In this document: piece after piece, positions 46,388-55,208 of the stretch
Layout of the letters: the number at the start of each line of letters is the position of its first letter
Position numbering within the stretch: position 1 is the stretch's first letter
Assembly (NCBI RefSeq): GCF_013410655.1
Contig: NZ_JACCFP010000001.1
Coordinates: forward strand, 1,488,001 to 1,552,000
Source of the DNA: Nocardioides thalensis
GTDB taxonomy: Bacteria > Actinomycetota > Actinomycetes > Propionibacteriales > Nocardioidaceae
Direction: 5' to 3'
Length of the DNA stretch: 64,000 bases
Translations under genes and position numbers: made by a program
Notes under the pieces: model-generated
What the model was told of the DNA's origin: nothing
Databases searched by the model: none
What the model saw: only the letters and a program-made list of their open reading frames with translations

Positions 46388-47506
46388 ATGTCCGACCCGA
46401 AGCCGCTGCCTCTCGTCCTCGCCGAACCGCGTGGGCGCAAGAAGCCTCCCCGGCACCTGGCGGACCTCTCGCCGGCGGAGCGCAAGGAGCTCGCCGTCGA
46501 GGCGGGTCTTCCGGCGTTCCGCGCCAAGCAGCTGTCGACCCACTACTTCTCGCGGCTCGTCGACGACCCCGCGCAGATGACCGACCTGCCCGCCGCGCAG
46601 CGCGACGAGCTGGTCGCGACCATGCTGCCCGAGCTGATGACGCCGCTGCGGACGCTCGAGGCCGACAAGGGCACGACCCGCAAGACCCTGTGGAAGCTGT
46701 TCGACGGAGCGCTGGTCGAGTCCGTCCTCATGCGCTACCCCGGCCGGGTCACGATGTGCGTGTCCAGCCAGGCCGGCTGCGGCATGGCCTGCCCGTTCTG
46801 CGCCACCGGCCAGGGCGGCCTGCAGCGCAACATGTCGACCGCCGAGATCGTCGAGCAGGTCATCGCCGGCGCCCGGGCGCTCGAGCGGGGCGAGGTGCCC
46901 GGCGGCGGCGGACGGGTCAACAACATCGTCTTCATGGGCATGGGCGAGCCCCTGGCCAACTACAAGGCGGTCCTGGGCGCCGTACGGCGGCTCACCGACC
47001 CCGCCCCCGACGGCTACGGCATGTCCGCTCGCGGCATCACCGTCTCCACCGTCGGGCTGGTCCCGCGGATCAAGCAGCTGGCCGACGAGGGCATCCCGGT
47101 GACCCTCGCGCTGAGCCTGCACGCGCCCGACGACGAGCTTCGCAACGAGCTGGTGCCGATCAACACGCGTTTCTCCGTCGCCGAGACCGTCGACGCGGCG
47201 TACGACTACTTCGCCAAGACCGGCCGCCGGGTCTCCATCGAGTACGCCATGATGCGCGGCATCAACGACCAGGCGTGGCGCGCCGACCTGCTGGCCGACG
47301 TGCTCAACGAGCGCGGGCACGGCTGGGTGCACGTCAACCTGATCCCGCTCAACCCGACACCGGGCTCGAAGTGGACCGCCTCCGACCCCGAGGACGAGCG
47401 CGAGTTCGTCCGGCGCCTCGAGGCCAAGGGCGTCCCCACCACCGTCCGCGACACCCGCGGCCAGGAGATCGACGGCGCCTGCGGCCAGCTCGCCGCTGCC
47501 CCGTAG
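46388..47506 (+). CDS. rlmN: 23S rRNA A2503 / tRNA A37 C2-methyltransferase RlmN
   Basis: 372 residues. Radical-SAM cluster motif Cys131-x3-Cys135-x2-Cys138 (CGMACPFC), [16 protein letters not shown], the SxH-type [19 protein letters not shown], and the C-terminal [15 protein letters not shown] whose Cys is the transient methyl-carrier pair partner. Start: ATG 46388 lies 7 nt after GAGAAT (46375-46380), a leaderless layout; GTG 46382 in frame is the alternative and adds two residues. Convergence of pyrH-frr-cdsA-rlmN is the usual actinobacterial order. Confidence 0.95.
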   Translation: MSDPKPLPLVLAEPRGRKKPPRHLADLSPAERKELAVEAGLPAFRAKQLSTHYFSRLVDDPAQMTDLPAAQRDELVATMLPELMTPLRTLEADKGTTRKTLWKLFDGALVESVLMRYPGRVTMCVSSQAGCGMACPFCATGQGGLQRNMSTAEIVEQVIAGARALERGEVPGGGGRVNNIVFMGMGEPLANYKAVLGAVRRLTDPAPDGYGMSARGITVSTVGLVPRIKQLADEGIPVTLALSLHAPDDELRNELVPINTRFSVAETVDAAYDYFAKTGRRVSIEYAMMRGINDQAWRADLLADVLNERGHGWVHVNLIPLNPTPGSKWTASDPEDEREFVRRLEAKGVPTTVRDTRGQEIDGACGQLAAAP

Positions 47507-47514
47507 CCGCGCAC

Positions 47515-48309
47515 ATGGAGCCGAGCCCGGCGCGCGTCCACGCCGCCAGCGCGGCGTGGCTGTGGGTGCCGTCCGAGGCGCGGGTGCTCCAGGCCGAGGA
47601 CTACCTGGCCGTCCGGTTCCCGCTGTGGTTCGAGCACCCGCTCCAGCTGCTGGTGGTGCGGCCCCGGGAGCGTGACGTCGAGACGGTGCTCGACGACGCC
47701 CTGGAGCGGGCGCGGACCGAGCTGGTCGACGGCACCGACCTGACCGAGCTCGTCGCCTGGGTCCGGCTCGACGCGCCCGGCGGCCTCGAAGCCGCTCTCG
47801 TCGCTCGCGGCGGCGTGGTCGACGAGACCCTCGACGTGCTGGCGCGGGCGCTGGTGGATCCTCCCGACCTGGCGCTGCCGGCCGACGTGGACGTGCGCTG
47901 GGCCGACGACATCGAGACGTTCGTCGACAGCGTGCACCTCAACGCCGACGTCTTCGGCGGCACCCGGCCGGAGCGCGCGGCGCTGGAGCGGCTGTTCGCC
48001 GGCGAGCGGGCCAAGCTCCGCTCCGGGGGCGGGGGAGCGGTCGTCGCGTACGTGGACGGCGCGCCCGTCGGGACCGGTGGGATCACCGTCGCCGGGCCCG
48101 ACGGCCGCCTGTGGGGCGGCGGCGTGCTGCCGGAGGCGCGCGGCAGGGGCGTCTACCGGGCGCTGCTCGCCGCCCGACTCGCCTACGCCGTGGCGCAGGG
48201 CTGCGAGCTCGCGATCGTCAAGGGCAGGGTCGAGACGTCGGGGCCGATCCTGCGCCGCGCGGGCTTCGCGCCGTACGGGCAGGAGCGGTCCTACCGGCTC
48301 TCGCTCTGA
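47515..48309 (+). CDS. GNAT-family N-acetyltransferase
   Basis: 264 residues, 8 nt after rlmN. The C-terminal half is a GNAT fold: AYVDGAPVGTGGITVAGPDGRLWGGGVLPEARGRGVYRALLAARLAYAVAQGC (acetyl-CoA loop RGRGVYRALL) and SGPILRRAGFAPYGQERSYRL. The N-terminal 120 residues (PSEARVLQAEDYLAVRFP) are a degenerate second copy as in tandem-GNAT proteins. Substrate unknown. It ends 6 bp from the convergent metallophosphoesterase gene. Confidence 0.85.
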   Translation: MEPSPARVHAASAAWLWVPSEARVLQAEDYLAVRFPLWFEHPLQLLVVRPRERDVETVLDDALERARTELVDGTDLTELVAWVRLDAPGGLEAALVARGGVVDETLDVLARALVDPPDLALPADVDVRWADDIETFVDSVHLNADVFGGTRPERAALERLFAGERAKLRSGGGGAVVAYVDGAPVGTGGITVAGPDGRLWGGGVLPEARGRGVYRALLAARLAYAVAQGCELAIVKGRVETSGPILRRAGFAPYGQERSYRLSL

Positions 48310-48315
48310 GCGCGG

Positions 48316-50007
48316 TCAGAAGTCCGCCGGGCGGCCCACGAGCAGCTCGGTGTTGCGCGCGTCCGGCGTACCGGCCGCGGCCGCGATGTTGGCCTGCGGG
48401 TCGTTGACCGACAGCTCGCGCGACAGGCCGGCGAGGGCGGTCGTGTCGGCGAGGCCGCCCGTCGCGGGGCCCGCGTGGTCGAGGATCGTCGTGAAGATCG
48501 ACAGCGTGCCGTCGTGGTTGTCGACGAGCTCGATGATGCGCGCGTGCTGGGGGTAGTCGATGTGCGCCGCGGTGTTGATCTCCCAGAACCCGCCGGTGCC
48601 GTCGGGGCGGCGGTGGACGAGGATCCGGTTCTTGTGGGTGTGCCCGTTGACCCACGCAATGACCCGCGGCTGGGACAGCAGGAACTCCACGACCGCCCCG
48701 CCGAGCACCCGCGGGATCGACAGGTCGCCGCCGGTCGCGACCAGCGGGTTGTTGAACGAGTCGCTGGTGTGGTGGCTGTAGACGATGACCGCCTTGCCGG
48801 CCGCGCTCGACACGGCCTGCTTCAGCCAGGTGAACTGCGCCTGGTCGAGCGAGCCGTCCTGGTAGCCGTTGGGGTTGACGCTGTCCATCACCACGTGCCG
48901 GACGCGGTCCTGGTCGAAGTAGTAGTACGCCGTGCCCTTGAGCCGGTTCTCGGTCGTGAAGCCGTGGCCCTCGGGGAGGCCGGTCGTCTTGAAGTGCTCC
49001 TCGACGATCTGCCTGCGGGTGACGGTACGGCGCTTCGGGTCGGCGCTGACGAGGCGCACGTACGGCGACACGACCAGCGAGCCGAGCAGGCTCATCAGGT
49101 CGGCGTTGGTGAGCGCCTCCTTGATGTCGGTCTCGCTGAGCCCGGTGGGCGGCGAGATGACCTTGAGCACCCCGGTGCCGAGCAGCGAGGTGGGGATGGT
49201 GTGCGGGAAGTTCCCCTGCATCAGGCCGTCGTGGTTGCCGAAGCAGGAGTACCACGGGATGTCGAGGCCGGGTGCGTCGAACGCGCGGCGCGAGGCGTCC
49301 AGCAGCCCGGGCACGGTCGGGAAGCCGTGCCTCGTCTTGTACTGGTCGGCCTTCTTGCCCGCCGGCACCGGCTCGGGGTGCCAGTAGTGCACGTCGTAGT
49401 AGGCGGCGTTGTTGTCGGCCACACCCTCGTACCTGGTGAGCGCCCCGCTGTCGGGGCGGACCGTGCCACCGTCGAGGACGTCGATGTTCCAGCGGACCTC
49501 GTTGTACTGGCAGTTGTCGGTGTTGTCGCCGGTCTCGATGGCGAACGAGAACGGCAGACCGGTCACCGGCCCGGCGGCCTGGGCGTTGACGGCCCGCACC
49601 ATCGCGTCGGAGACCTGGGCGCTGAGGATCTCCTGCGGCCGGTAGGAGGAGCCGAACAACCCGGTCGTCTCGATCCGGTCGAGCCACTCGACCCGACCCG
49701 GCGACTGGGTGTCGACGATGTGGATGTCACTGAGCTGGACGAAGGACTGGAGCGCCTGGCGGCGGCCTTCGCGGCCGTCGAGGGCGGCGACCCCGAGGTC
49801 GGTGCGGACGACGCGTGCCTCTCCCGGAAGGGACACGATCGTGCGGTAGCCCAGCGCGTTGGCCGGGCCCGGACCGAACGCTGCGGTGAGCGTGGTGCGG
49901 GCGGCGACCGCGGCGGCGGCCAGTCTGGGCGAGGCGATGCGGGACACGGCGGCGAGCGCGGCCGTAGCGGCGCCAGCGCGGAAGAGGTTGCGACGGGAGA
50001 GATCCAC
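48316..50007 (-). CDS. Tat-exported metallophosphoesterase (TIGR03767-like)
   Basis: 563 residues. Twin-arginine signal [18 protein letters not shown]. Calcineurin-like metal sites: [45 protein letters not shown] and WVNGHTHKN, in order over residues 90-470, spread by long insertions typical of the PPA1498-like actinobacterial family. Probably hydrolyses phosphomonoesters or diesters outside the membrane; substrate unknown. Convergent with the GNAT gene and divergent from the glycosyltransferase. Confidence 0.9.
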   Translation of the reverse strand: MDLSRRNLFRAGAATAALAAVSRIASPRLAAAAVAARTTLTAAFGPGPANALGYRTIVSLPGEARVVRTDLGVAALDGREGRRQALQSFVQLSDIHIVDTQSPGRVEWLDRIETTGLFGSSYRPQEILSAQVSDAMVRAVNAQAAGPVTGLPFSFAIETGDNTDNCQYNEVRWNIDVLDGGTVRPDSGALTRYEGVADNNAAYYDVHYWHPEPVPAGKKADQYKTRHGFPTVPGLLDASRRAFDAPGLDIPWYSCFGNHDGLMQGNFPHTIPTSLLGTGVLKVISPPTGLSETDIKEALTNADLMSLLGSLVVSPYVRLVSADPKRRTVTRRQIVEEHFKTTGLPEGHGFTTENRLKGTAYYYFDQDRVRHVVMDSVNPNGYQDGSLDQAQFTWLKQAVSSAAGKAVIVYSHHTSDSFNNPLVATGGDLSIPRVLGGAVVEFLLSQPRVIAWVNGHTHKNRILVHRRPDGTGGFWEINTAAHIDYPQHARIIELVDNHDGTLSIFTTILDHAGPATGGLADTTALAGLSRELSVNDPQANIAAAAGTPDARNTELLVGRPADF

Positions 50008-50115
50008 GCGGACCCAACGACTGACCTGTGAGCCGGGTCACGTGCAAGCACGGGCGTTCATGTTGCCGTCACGCGCCACACCCGTGACCGTGACGATCAG
50101 TTCCGCGAACCTTCC

Positions 50116-50121
50116 TAGGTT
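50116..50121 (+). promoter_or_regulatory. -10 element of a leaderless transcript
   Basis: TAGGTT, exactly 7 nt before the ATG at 50129. It sets the start of the glycosyltransferase gene ahead of a second in-frame ATG at 50141. Confidence 0.55.
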
Positions 50122-50128
50122 CCGAGGC

Positions 50129-51295
50129 ATGGTCGACACCATGGTTTCGTTCCGGACGGCCTCCGCCGCCCCGCCCAAGCTGCGGGTGCTGGTGGTCTCC
50201 GAGTCGTTCCTGCCGCAGATCAACGGCGTCACCAACTCGGTGCGCCGCGTGCTCGAGCACCTCTCCGCCGAGGGCCACGACGCCGAGCTCGTGGCGCCGA
50301 CGGGTCCGGAGAGCTACGCCGGGTTCCCGGTCACCCGCGCCCGCGGTGCCAACCTGCCGTTCTATCCCGACTTCCGGCTCGGCCTGGAGACCCGCCGGCG
50401 CCTGCGGGCGGTGATGCAGCGGTTCCGTCCCGACGTCGTCCACATCGCCTCGCCGGCGACCCTCGGCTACCAGGCCGCGAAGGCCGCGGCCGAGCTCGGC
50501 ATCCCGACCGTCGCGATCTACCAGACCGACCTGGTCGGCTTCGCCGAGCGGTACGACGTGCCCGGCGGCTGCCGCGCGGCGGCGGCGCTGACCCGCAAGA
50601 TCCACGTGCAGGTCGACCGCACCCTGGCGCCCTCGACGGCATCCCTCGACCAGCTCAGCGCGCTGCACGTGCCCGGCGTCCACCGCTGGCCGCGCGGCGT
50701 CGACCTCGCGTCGTTCCACCCGCGGTTCCGCGACGCGGGCCTCCGTCGCCGGCTGGGCGACGGCCGGCTGCTCGTCGGGTACGTCGGCCGCCTGGCCGCC
50801 GAGAAGGAGCTCGACCTGCTCGCGCACCTGCACGGCGACCCGCGGTTCGCGCTGGTGATCGTCGGCGGCGGCCCCGAGGACGAGCGGCTCAGGGCACTGC
50901 TGCCGCAGGCGCACTTCCTCGGCCTGCTCCACGGCGAGGAGCTCTCCCGGGCCTACGCCTCGCTCGACGTGTTCGTCCACACCGGTCGATACGAGACCTA
51001 CTGCCAGTCGGCGCAGGAGGCGCTCGCCTCCGCCGTACCCGTCGTCGCGCCGCGGTCCGGCGGTCCGATCGACGTCGTGGCCGACCGGTACAACGGCTTC
51101 CTCTACGAGCCGGGCGACGGCCGCGAGCTGGCGGGCCACGTCGACCGTCTGGTGCGCGACCCCGCGCTGCGGACGGTCATGGGTGCCGCCGCCCTGCGCG
51201 CCGTGCAGGACCGCTCGTGGCAGCGGGTCAACGAGCTGCTGGTGCGCCACTACCGGGAGGCGATCGCCGCCCGGAGCTATGCGCTGGCCGGCTGA
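50129..51295 (+). CDS. GT4-family glycosyltransferase (mannosyltransferase-like)
   Basis: 388 residues, GT-B fold. LRVLVVSESFLPQINGVTNSVRRVLEHL and PDVVHIASPATLGYQAAKAAAELGIPTVAIYQTDL are close to GDP-mannose-dependent MgtA/PimC-type enzymes; GYVGRLAAEKELDLL begins the C-terminal domain and HTGRYETYCQSAQEALAS carries the EX7E motif of retaining GT4 enzymes. Likely adds mannose or glucose to a glycolipid in the envelope. It is predicted leaderless. Its last 19 nt overlap the convergent LOG gene. Confidence 0.87.
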   Translation: MVDTMVSFRTASAAPPKLRVLVVSESFLPQINGVTNSVRRVLEHLSAEGHDAELVAPTGPESYAGFPVTRARGANLPFYPDFRLGLETRRRLRAVMQRFRPDVVHIASPATLGYQAAKAAAELGIPTVAIYQTDLVGFAERYDVPGGCRAAAALTRKIHVQVDRTLAPSTASLDQLSALHVPGVHRWPRGVDLASFHPRFRDAGLRRRLGDGRLLVGYVGRLAAEKELDLLAHLHGDPRFALVIVGGGPEDERLRALLPQAHFLGLLHGEELSRAYASLDVFVHTGRYETYCQSAQEALASAVPVVAPRSGGPIDVVADRYNGFLYEPGDGRELAGHVDRLVRDPALRTVMGAAALRAVQDRSWQRVNELLVRHYREAIAARSYALAG

Positions 51296-52131
51296 TCGAA
51301 GAGCGCGGCAGCCTCGTCGACGGTGTCGACGAGGTGGATCCGCGACTCCATGACCCGGCCGCGGGCCAGCGCCTGGAGCAGGGGCCAGGCGGGCAGGGTC
51401 TCGGTCCAGTAGGCGCGGCCGACGAGCACCATCGTCGCCACGGCGGACTCGTCGGCGTAGTAGTTCTCGCACGCGTCCTGGAAGATCTCCTGGACGGTGC
51501 CCGCGGCTCCCGGCAGGAAGACGATCCCGGCGTTGCAGATCTGGAGCAGGATCGCCTCGCGCAGCGCGTTGCGGAAGTACTTCGCGATCGCGGTGGGGAA
51601 CAGGTTGGGCGGCTCGTGGCCGTAGAACCAGGTCGGCACGCCGAGCGACTCGGTCGGGTCCGGGTGAGCCGTGATCACGGCCCGCGCCGCGTCGGCCCAG
51701 GCGTCGACCGACGGGAGGAAGGACGGTACGGCGGCGAGCGTGGCGAGCGCGTCGTCGAGAGCCTCCGCCGGCGCAGCGCCGAGCCGGGCGCCGAGGTTCG
51801 CGGCCTCCATCGCGCCCGGCCCGCCGCCGGTCGCGACGGTGTGGTGCTCGGCGAGCAGCCGGCCGAGCTGGGCGGCGGCGGCGTACGCCGGCTGCCCCCG
51901 CTCGACCGCGTGACCGCCCATCACGCCGACCAGCGACCTGCCGGCGACCCAGGTGGCCAGGGCGGTGTCGATGCCGTCGTCGTGGAGCACCCGCGCGAGC
52001 ATCTCCTGGGGCGCGTTCGCCGTACGCGACCAGGCGTAGGCCCGTCCGTCGAGGCTCCGGTCGTAGGGCCGCGCGTCGTAGAGCTCGTCGGCGGAGTAGA
52101 GCGTGGTTCGGTGCTGGCCGGGCTCGGTCAC
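51277..52131 (-). CDS. LOG/TIGR00730-family Rossmann protein
   Basis: 284 residues. VGVMGGHAVERG begins the fold; the signature GGGPGAMEAANLGA followed by GIVFLPGAAGTVQEIFQDA is the PGGxGT-type motif of lonely-guy phosphoribohydrolases, modified to PGAAGTVQE. LOG proteins cleave nucleoside 5'-monophosphates, releasing cytokinin bases in plants and some bacteria; a large bacterial subgroup such as this has unknown substrate. Start GTG 52131: TAGGGT on the minus strand (52140-52145) lies 8 nt upstream, a leaderless layout. Confidence 0.83.
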   Translation of the reverse strand: MTEPGQHRTTLYSADELYDARPYDRSLDGRAYAWSRTANAPQEMLARVLHDDGIDTALATWVAGRSLVGVMGGHAVERGQPAYAAAAQLGRLLAEHHTVATGGGPGAMEAANLGARLGAAPAEALDDALATLAAVPSFLPSVDAWADAARAVITAHPDPTESLGVPTWFYGHEPPNLFPTAIAKYFRNALREAILLQICNAGIVFLPGAAGTVQEIFQDACENYYADESAVATMVLVGRAYWTETLPAWPLLQALARGRVMESRIHLVDTVDEAAALFDQPASA

Positions 52132-52151
52132 GTCGACCGACCCTAATCCGC

Positions 52152-52877
52152 CTAGCCGGCGGCGGGCTCCTCGGCGCGCGCCCCCCGGTCCGCGCGTTCG
52201 CGGGTGACCTCGGCCCACGGGCTCCAGAGGAACCAGGTGGGCAGGGCGTTGACCAGCCGGGGCGGTCCCTGCACCTGGATCCGGCCGGCGTCGACGGCCT
52301 CGCGCCAGGTGCAGTAGCCCTGGAACACGTCGGCCAGGTCGGGCGTGGTGGCCCCGACGAAGACGTCGACCTCGAAGCCGGGATGCTGCATGCAGACCGA
52401 CACCTCGCCGCGGTCGATGACGAGCCAGATGGTCTCGGGGGAGGGAGCGGTGTGGCGGAACTCGACGACCGTGCGGTGCGGCGGGAACCGGTCGCGGTCG
52501 ACGCGCCGGTGCATCCACCACATCAGCGTCGTCGGCGGCACGTCGTGGGGTCGCAGCTCGTCGAAGAGCCACTCGATCGCCCAGCGGCCGAGGCTGTCGA
52601 TCACCCGCTCGAGGTCGCGGCCGGCCGGGGTGAGGTGGTACTCGCTGCCGCGACCCGTCGGGCTGGGCCAGGTCTCGAGGACGCCCTTGCGCTCCAGGTG
52701 TCGCAGCCTTTGCACCAGCAGCGACCGCGAGATCCCCGGCATCGCTCGGGCGATGTCGTTGAACCTGGTGTTGCCCAGCACCAGCTCGCGGATGATCAGC
52801 GGCGTCCACCGGTCCGCCACCACCTCGGCGGCCATCTGGACCGGGCAGAAGTCTCCGTAGTCGGGCATGTCGATCAT
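52152..52877 (-). CDS. HxlR-family transcriptional regulator with C-terminal SCP2-like domain
   Basis: 241 residues. The first 100 are a winged helix: CPVQMAAEVVADRWTPLIIRELVLGNTRFNDIARAMPGISRSLLVQRLRHLERKGVL, with Cys11 in the position used for thiol/electrophile sensing by HypR-like members. The C-terminal 130 residues (VVEFRHTAPSPETIWLVIDRGEVSVCMQHPGFEVDVFV) look like the SCP2 sterol-carrier fold seen in this actinobacterial subgroup, a possible lipid sensor. Divergent from the acyl-CoA dehydrogenase; a GGTCACT/AGTGGCC inverted repeat (52904-52910, 52943-52949) lies between. Confidence 0.88.
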   Translation of the reverse strand: MIDMPDYGDFCPVQMAAEVVADRWTPLIIRELVLGNTRFNDIARAMPGISRSLLVQRLRHLERKGVLETWPSPTGRGSEYHLTPAGRDLERVIDSLGRWAIEWLFDELRPHDVPPTTLMWWMHRRVDRDRFPPHRTVVEFRHTAPSPETIWLVIDRGEVSVCMQHPGFEVDVFVGATTPDLADVFQGYCTWREAVDAGRIQVQGPPRLVNALPTWFLWSPWAEVTRERADRGARAEEPAAG

Positions 52878-52903
52878 GGTGCACCCGCCGGGCCGGGTTG
52901 TGT

Positions 52904-52949
52904 GGTCACTTTCATGGACCAGCCCGGTCGCGATCGTGGACTAGTGGCC
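52904..52949. promoter_or_regulatory. Possible operator in the HxlR/acyl-CoA dehydrogenase spacer
   Basis: Imperfect inverted repeat GGTCACT (52904-52910) and AGTGGCC (52943-52949), one mismatch, in the 100 bp between divergent genes. The arms are 32 nt apart, long for one HxlR dimer, so two sites are possible. Confidence 0.3.
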
Positions 52950-52977
52950 GGATCGCACTCGGCGGACCCTCGAAGAC

Positions 52978-54132
52978 ATGACCACCACAGCCCCGCTCCC
53001 GACGGAGCAGACGACCGACCTCACCCTCGTCGAGCGCGCAGCGATGCTCGGCCCCACCCTCGCCGAGCACGCCGCGCGGCACGACCGCGACGGCACCCTC
53101 GTGCGCGAGTCGCTCGACGCGCTGCGCGCGGCCGGGCTGCTCGCGGCCGCCGTACCGACCGAGCTCGGGGGCGGCGGCGCGACGATCGCCGAGCTGACGG
53201 CGCTCCAGCGCGAGCTCGGGCGCCACTGCGGCTCCACGGCGCTGGCGAGCGGGATGCACCAGCACGTCGTCGCGTTCACCGCGTGGCGGTTCCGCCGCGG
53301 CCTGCCGGGTGCCGAGGCGACGCTGCGCAAGGTCGCGGACGAGCAGGTCCTGATCGTGTCCACCGGCGGCGGCGACTACACGCATCCGCGCGGCGAGGCG
53401 GTCAAGGTCGACGGCGGCTGGCGCGTCACCGGCCACAAGCGCTTCGCCAGCCTCTCCGAGGCGGGCGCGGTGATGTCGACGATGTTCGTCCACGACGACC
53501 CCGAGCAGGGCAAGCGAGTGCTCAACATGGCGGTCCCGTTCGCCGCGGAGGGCGTCACCGTGGCGGACAATTGGGACACCCTCGGCATGCGCGGCACCGC
53601 GAGCAACGACGTCGTGCTGACCGACGTGTTCGTGCCGGAGGACAAGGTGCTCGCGAACCGGCCCTACGGGGTGGTCGACGGCCCGCTCCAGGTCATCTCG
53701 CAGGTCGCGTTCCCCATCATCTGCGGGGCCTACCTCGGCGTCGCGGACTCGGCGTACGGCGCCGCGCTCGAGGTCGCGGCGCGACGGTCCGACGACCCGC
53801 TCGTGCAGCGCCAGGTGGGCCGGATGCGCAGCGCGCTCCAGGTAGCAACCTGGGCCCTGGACGGCGCGCTGGCTGCCGTGGGGGATGACCCCGCGCCGTC
53901 GGCCGACGCCTACCTCGCGGTGATGACTGCGAAGGCCGAGGTCGCCCGCGCCGCGATCGAGGTCTGCGACCTCGCGATGGATCTGGCCGGCGGGCCGGGG
54001 TTCTTCAAGGGCTCCGTCGTCGAGCGTGCCTACCGCGACGTCCGCGCGATCAGGTTCCACCCGCTCTCGCCCGAGGCCACGCTGGTGGAGTCCGGGCGCC
54101 ACGCGCTCGGGGTGCCCGGACTCCTGACCTGA
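52978..54132 (+). CDS. Acyl-CoA dehydrogenase-family protein
   Basis: 384 residues. N-terminal helical domain (ESLDALRAAGLLAAAVPTELGGGGATIAELTALQRELGR), beta domain with TGHKRFASLSEAG, and C-terminal helical domain with DLAMDLAGGPGFFKGSVVERAYRDVRAIRFHPLSPEATLVESGRHALG. The catalytic Glu of classic enzymes is not evident in its usual place, and the middle differs (WDTLGMRGTASNDVVLTDVFVPED is kept). This pattern fits the DszC/HsaA-like flavin monooxygenase branch as well as true dehydrogenases. Control by the divergent HxlR regulator is likely. Confidence 0.85.
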   Translation: MTTTAPLPTEQTTDLTLVERAAMLGPTLAEHAARHDRDGTLVRESLDALRAAGLLAAAVPTELGGGGATIAELTALQRELGRHCGSTALASGMHQHVVAFTAWRFRRGLPGAEATLRKVADEQVLIVSTGGGDYTHPRGEAVKVDGGWRVTGHKRFASLSEAGAVMSTMFVHDDPEQGKRVLNMAVPFAAEGVTVADNWDTLGMRGTASNDVVLTDVFVPEDKVLANRPYGVVDGPLQVISQVAFPIICGAYLGVADSAYGAALEVAARRSDDPLVQRQVGRMRSALQVATWALDGALAAVGDDPAPSADAYLAVMTAKAEVARAAIEVCDLAMDLAGGPGFFKGSVVERAYRDVRAIRFHPLSPEATLVESGRHALGVPGLLT

Positions 54133-54147
54133 GACCTAGAGTCTCAG
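54129..54147. terminator. Short convergent hairpin over both stop codons
   Basis: CTGAGAC (54129-54135) and GTCTCAG (54141-54147) pair over 7 bp around CTAGA. Each arm contains the stop codon of one of the two convergent genes. A compact shared terminator is plausible but the stem is short. Confidence 0.4.
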
Positions 54148-55034
54148 AACGCGTGGGCCATCAGCTCGGCGAACAGCGCGTCGGGGTCGACCTCCAGCCC
54201 GCGGCGGGCGAACCACGAGCACACGTTGGTGCAGTCGCGGAGCAGGAAGTCGAACCCGGCGGCGTTGCCGACCAGGTCGACGATCTGCGGCAGGTCGATG
54301 ATCACCAGCCGCTCGCCCGCCGCCAGGATGTTGTACGGCGACAGGTCGCCGTGCACGAGACCGGCCTGCACCAGCGTGGACAGCGCGTCCCGCAGCTGGT
54401 CGTAGTAGCTGCGCAGCACGTCCGGCTCGGGCCGGGTCTGCGCCAGGCGCGGCGCGGTCTCCGGACCGTCGGGCGTCTCGACGGTGATCCACTCCATGAG
54501 GATCTCGGTCTCGTCGATCTGCACGGGGTAGGGGACCGGCAGCCCCAGCGACCAGCACCGGTTGAGCGCCGACCACTCCGAGACCGCCCACTCGCCGGCG
54601 GCGACCTGGCGGCCGAACGTGCTCTTGCGCTTCACGGCCCGCTCGTCGCGGGAGCGCTTCATGCTCCGGCCCTCGGTGTAGGACGCCGACCGGTGGAACG
54701 TGCGGTGCTCGGGCGCGCGGTAGCGTTTCGCCGCCATCACCACGGACTCGCCGGGCAGGTGCGGGTCGGAGCGCTCCAGCAGGAAGACGTCGGCCTCCTT
54801 GCCGGTCTTGAGGATCCCGAGGTCGGTGTCGATCGCGCCCTGCGAGGTCACGACCCAGTCGGGCCGCGGCTCCGGCCCGCGCGAGAGCGGCTCGACGTCG
54901 AGCCAGGTGCTCCAGCGCTGGCCGTCGCCGAGGTCGTCGTACGCGACGAAGTCGAAGACGAACCGCTCGTCGAGGGGGTCCGCGTCGGTGCCGCTGGGGA
55001 GAGGGGTGCTGCTAGGGGTGGAGAGATGCTCCAT
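54144..55034 (-). CDS. RIO1-family serine protein kinase
   Basis: 296 residues, start ATG 55034 with AGGAG 11 nt upstream. Atypical RIO kinase: nucleotide loop TGKEADVFLLE with Lys in MAAKRYR, the catalytic LVHGDLSPYNIL and metal-binding IIDLPQIVD. The motif STTEGKSM-like SASYTEGRSMKRSRDERAVKRKS before the C-lobe matches bacterial RIO1. In eukaryotes and archaea Rio1 works in small-subunit maturation; the role in bacteria is unknown. A longer frame to 55142 would add an unlikely Pro/Cys-rich N terminus. Confidence 0.88.
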   Translation of the reverse strand: MEHLSTPSSTPLPSGTDADPLDERFVFDFVAYDDLGDGQRWSTWLDVEPLSRGPEPRPDWVVTSQGAIDTDLGILKTGKEADVFLLERSDPHLPGESVVMAAKRYRAPEHRTFHRSASYTEGRSMKRSRDERAVKRKSTFGRQVAAGEWAVSEWSALNRCWSLGLPVPYPVQIDETEILMEWITVETPDGPETAPRLAQTRPEPDVLRSYYDQLRDALSTLVQAGLVHGDLSPYNILAAGERLVIIDLPQIVDLVGNAAGFDFLLRDCTNVCSWFARRGLEVDPDALFAELMAHAF

Positions 55035-55196
55035 CGGTGGTCGTGCTCCTGGAAGAGAGGGAGAGGTGGTCTGCGGGCAGGCCAAGGACAGTCGTGGACA
55101 TGTCGGCCTCCTCTCGTCCGCTGCGGGCACGTGTCGGTGCATTGTGGCCCGGGGAGTGGTGCGCTTTCCACCGATTTACCGCGACCGGGGCCGGGA

Positions 55197-55202
55197 TAGG
55201 TT
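55197..55202 (+). promoter_or_regulatory. -10 element of leaderless M1 peptidase gene
   Basis: TAGGTT, 6 nt before the GTG at 55209; TTTACC (55175-55180) is a candidate -35 at 16 bp. Confidence 0.5.
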
Positions 55203-55208
55203 GTCCCG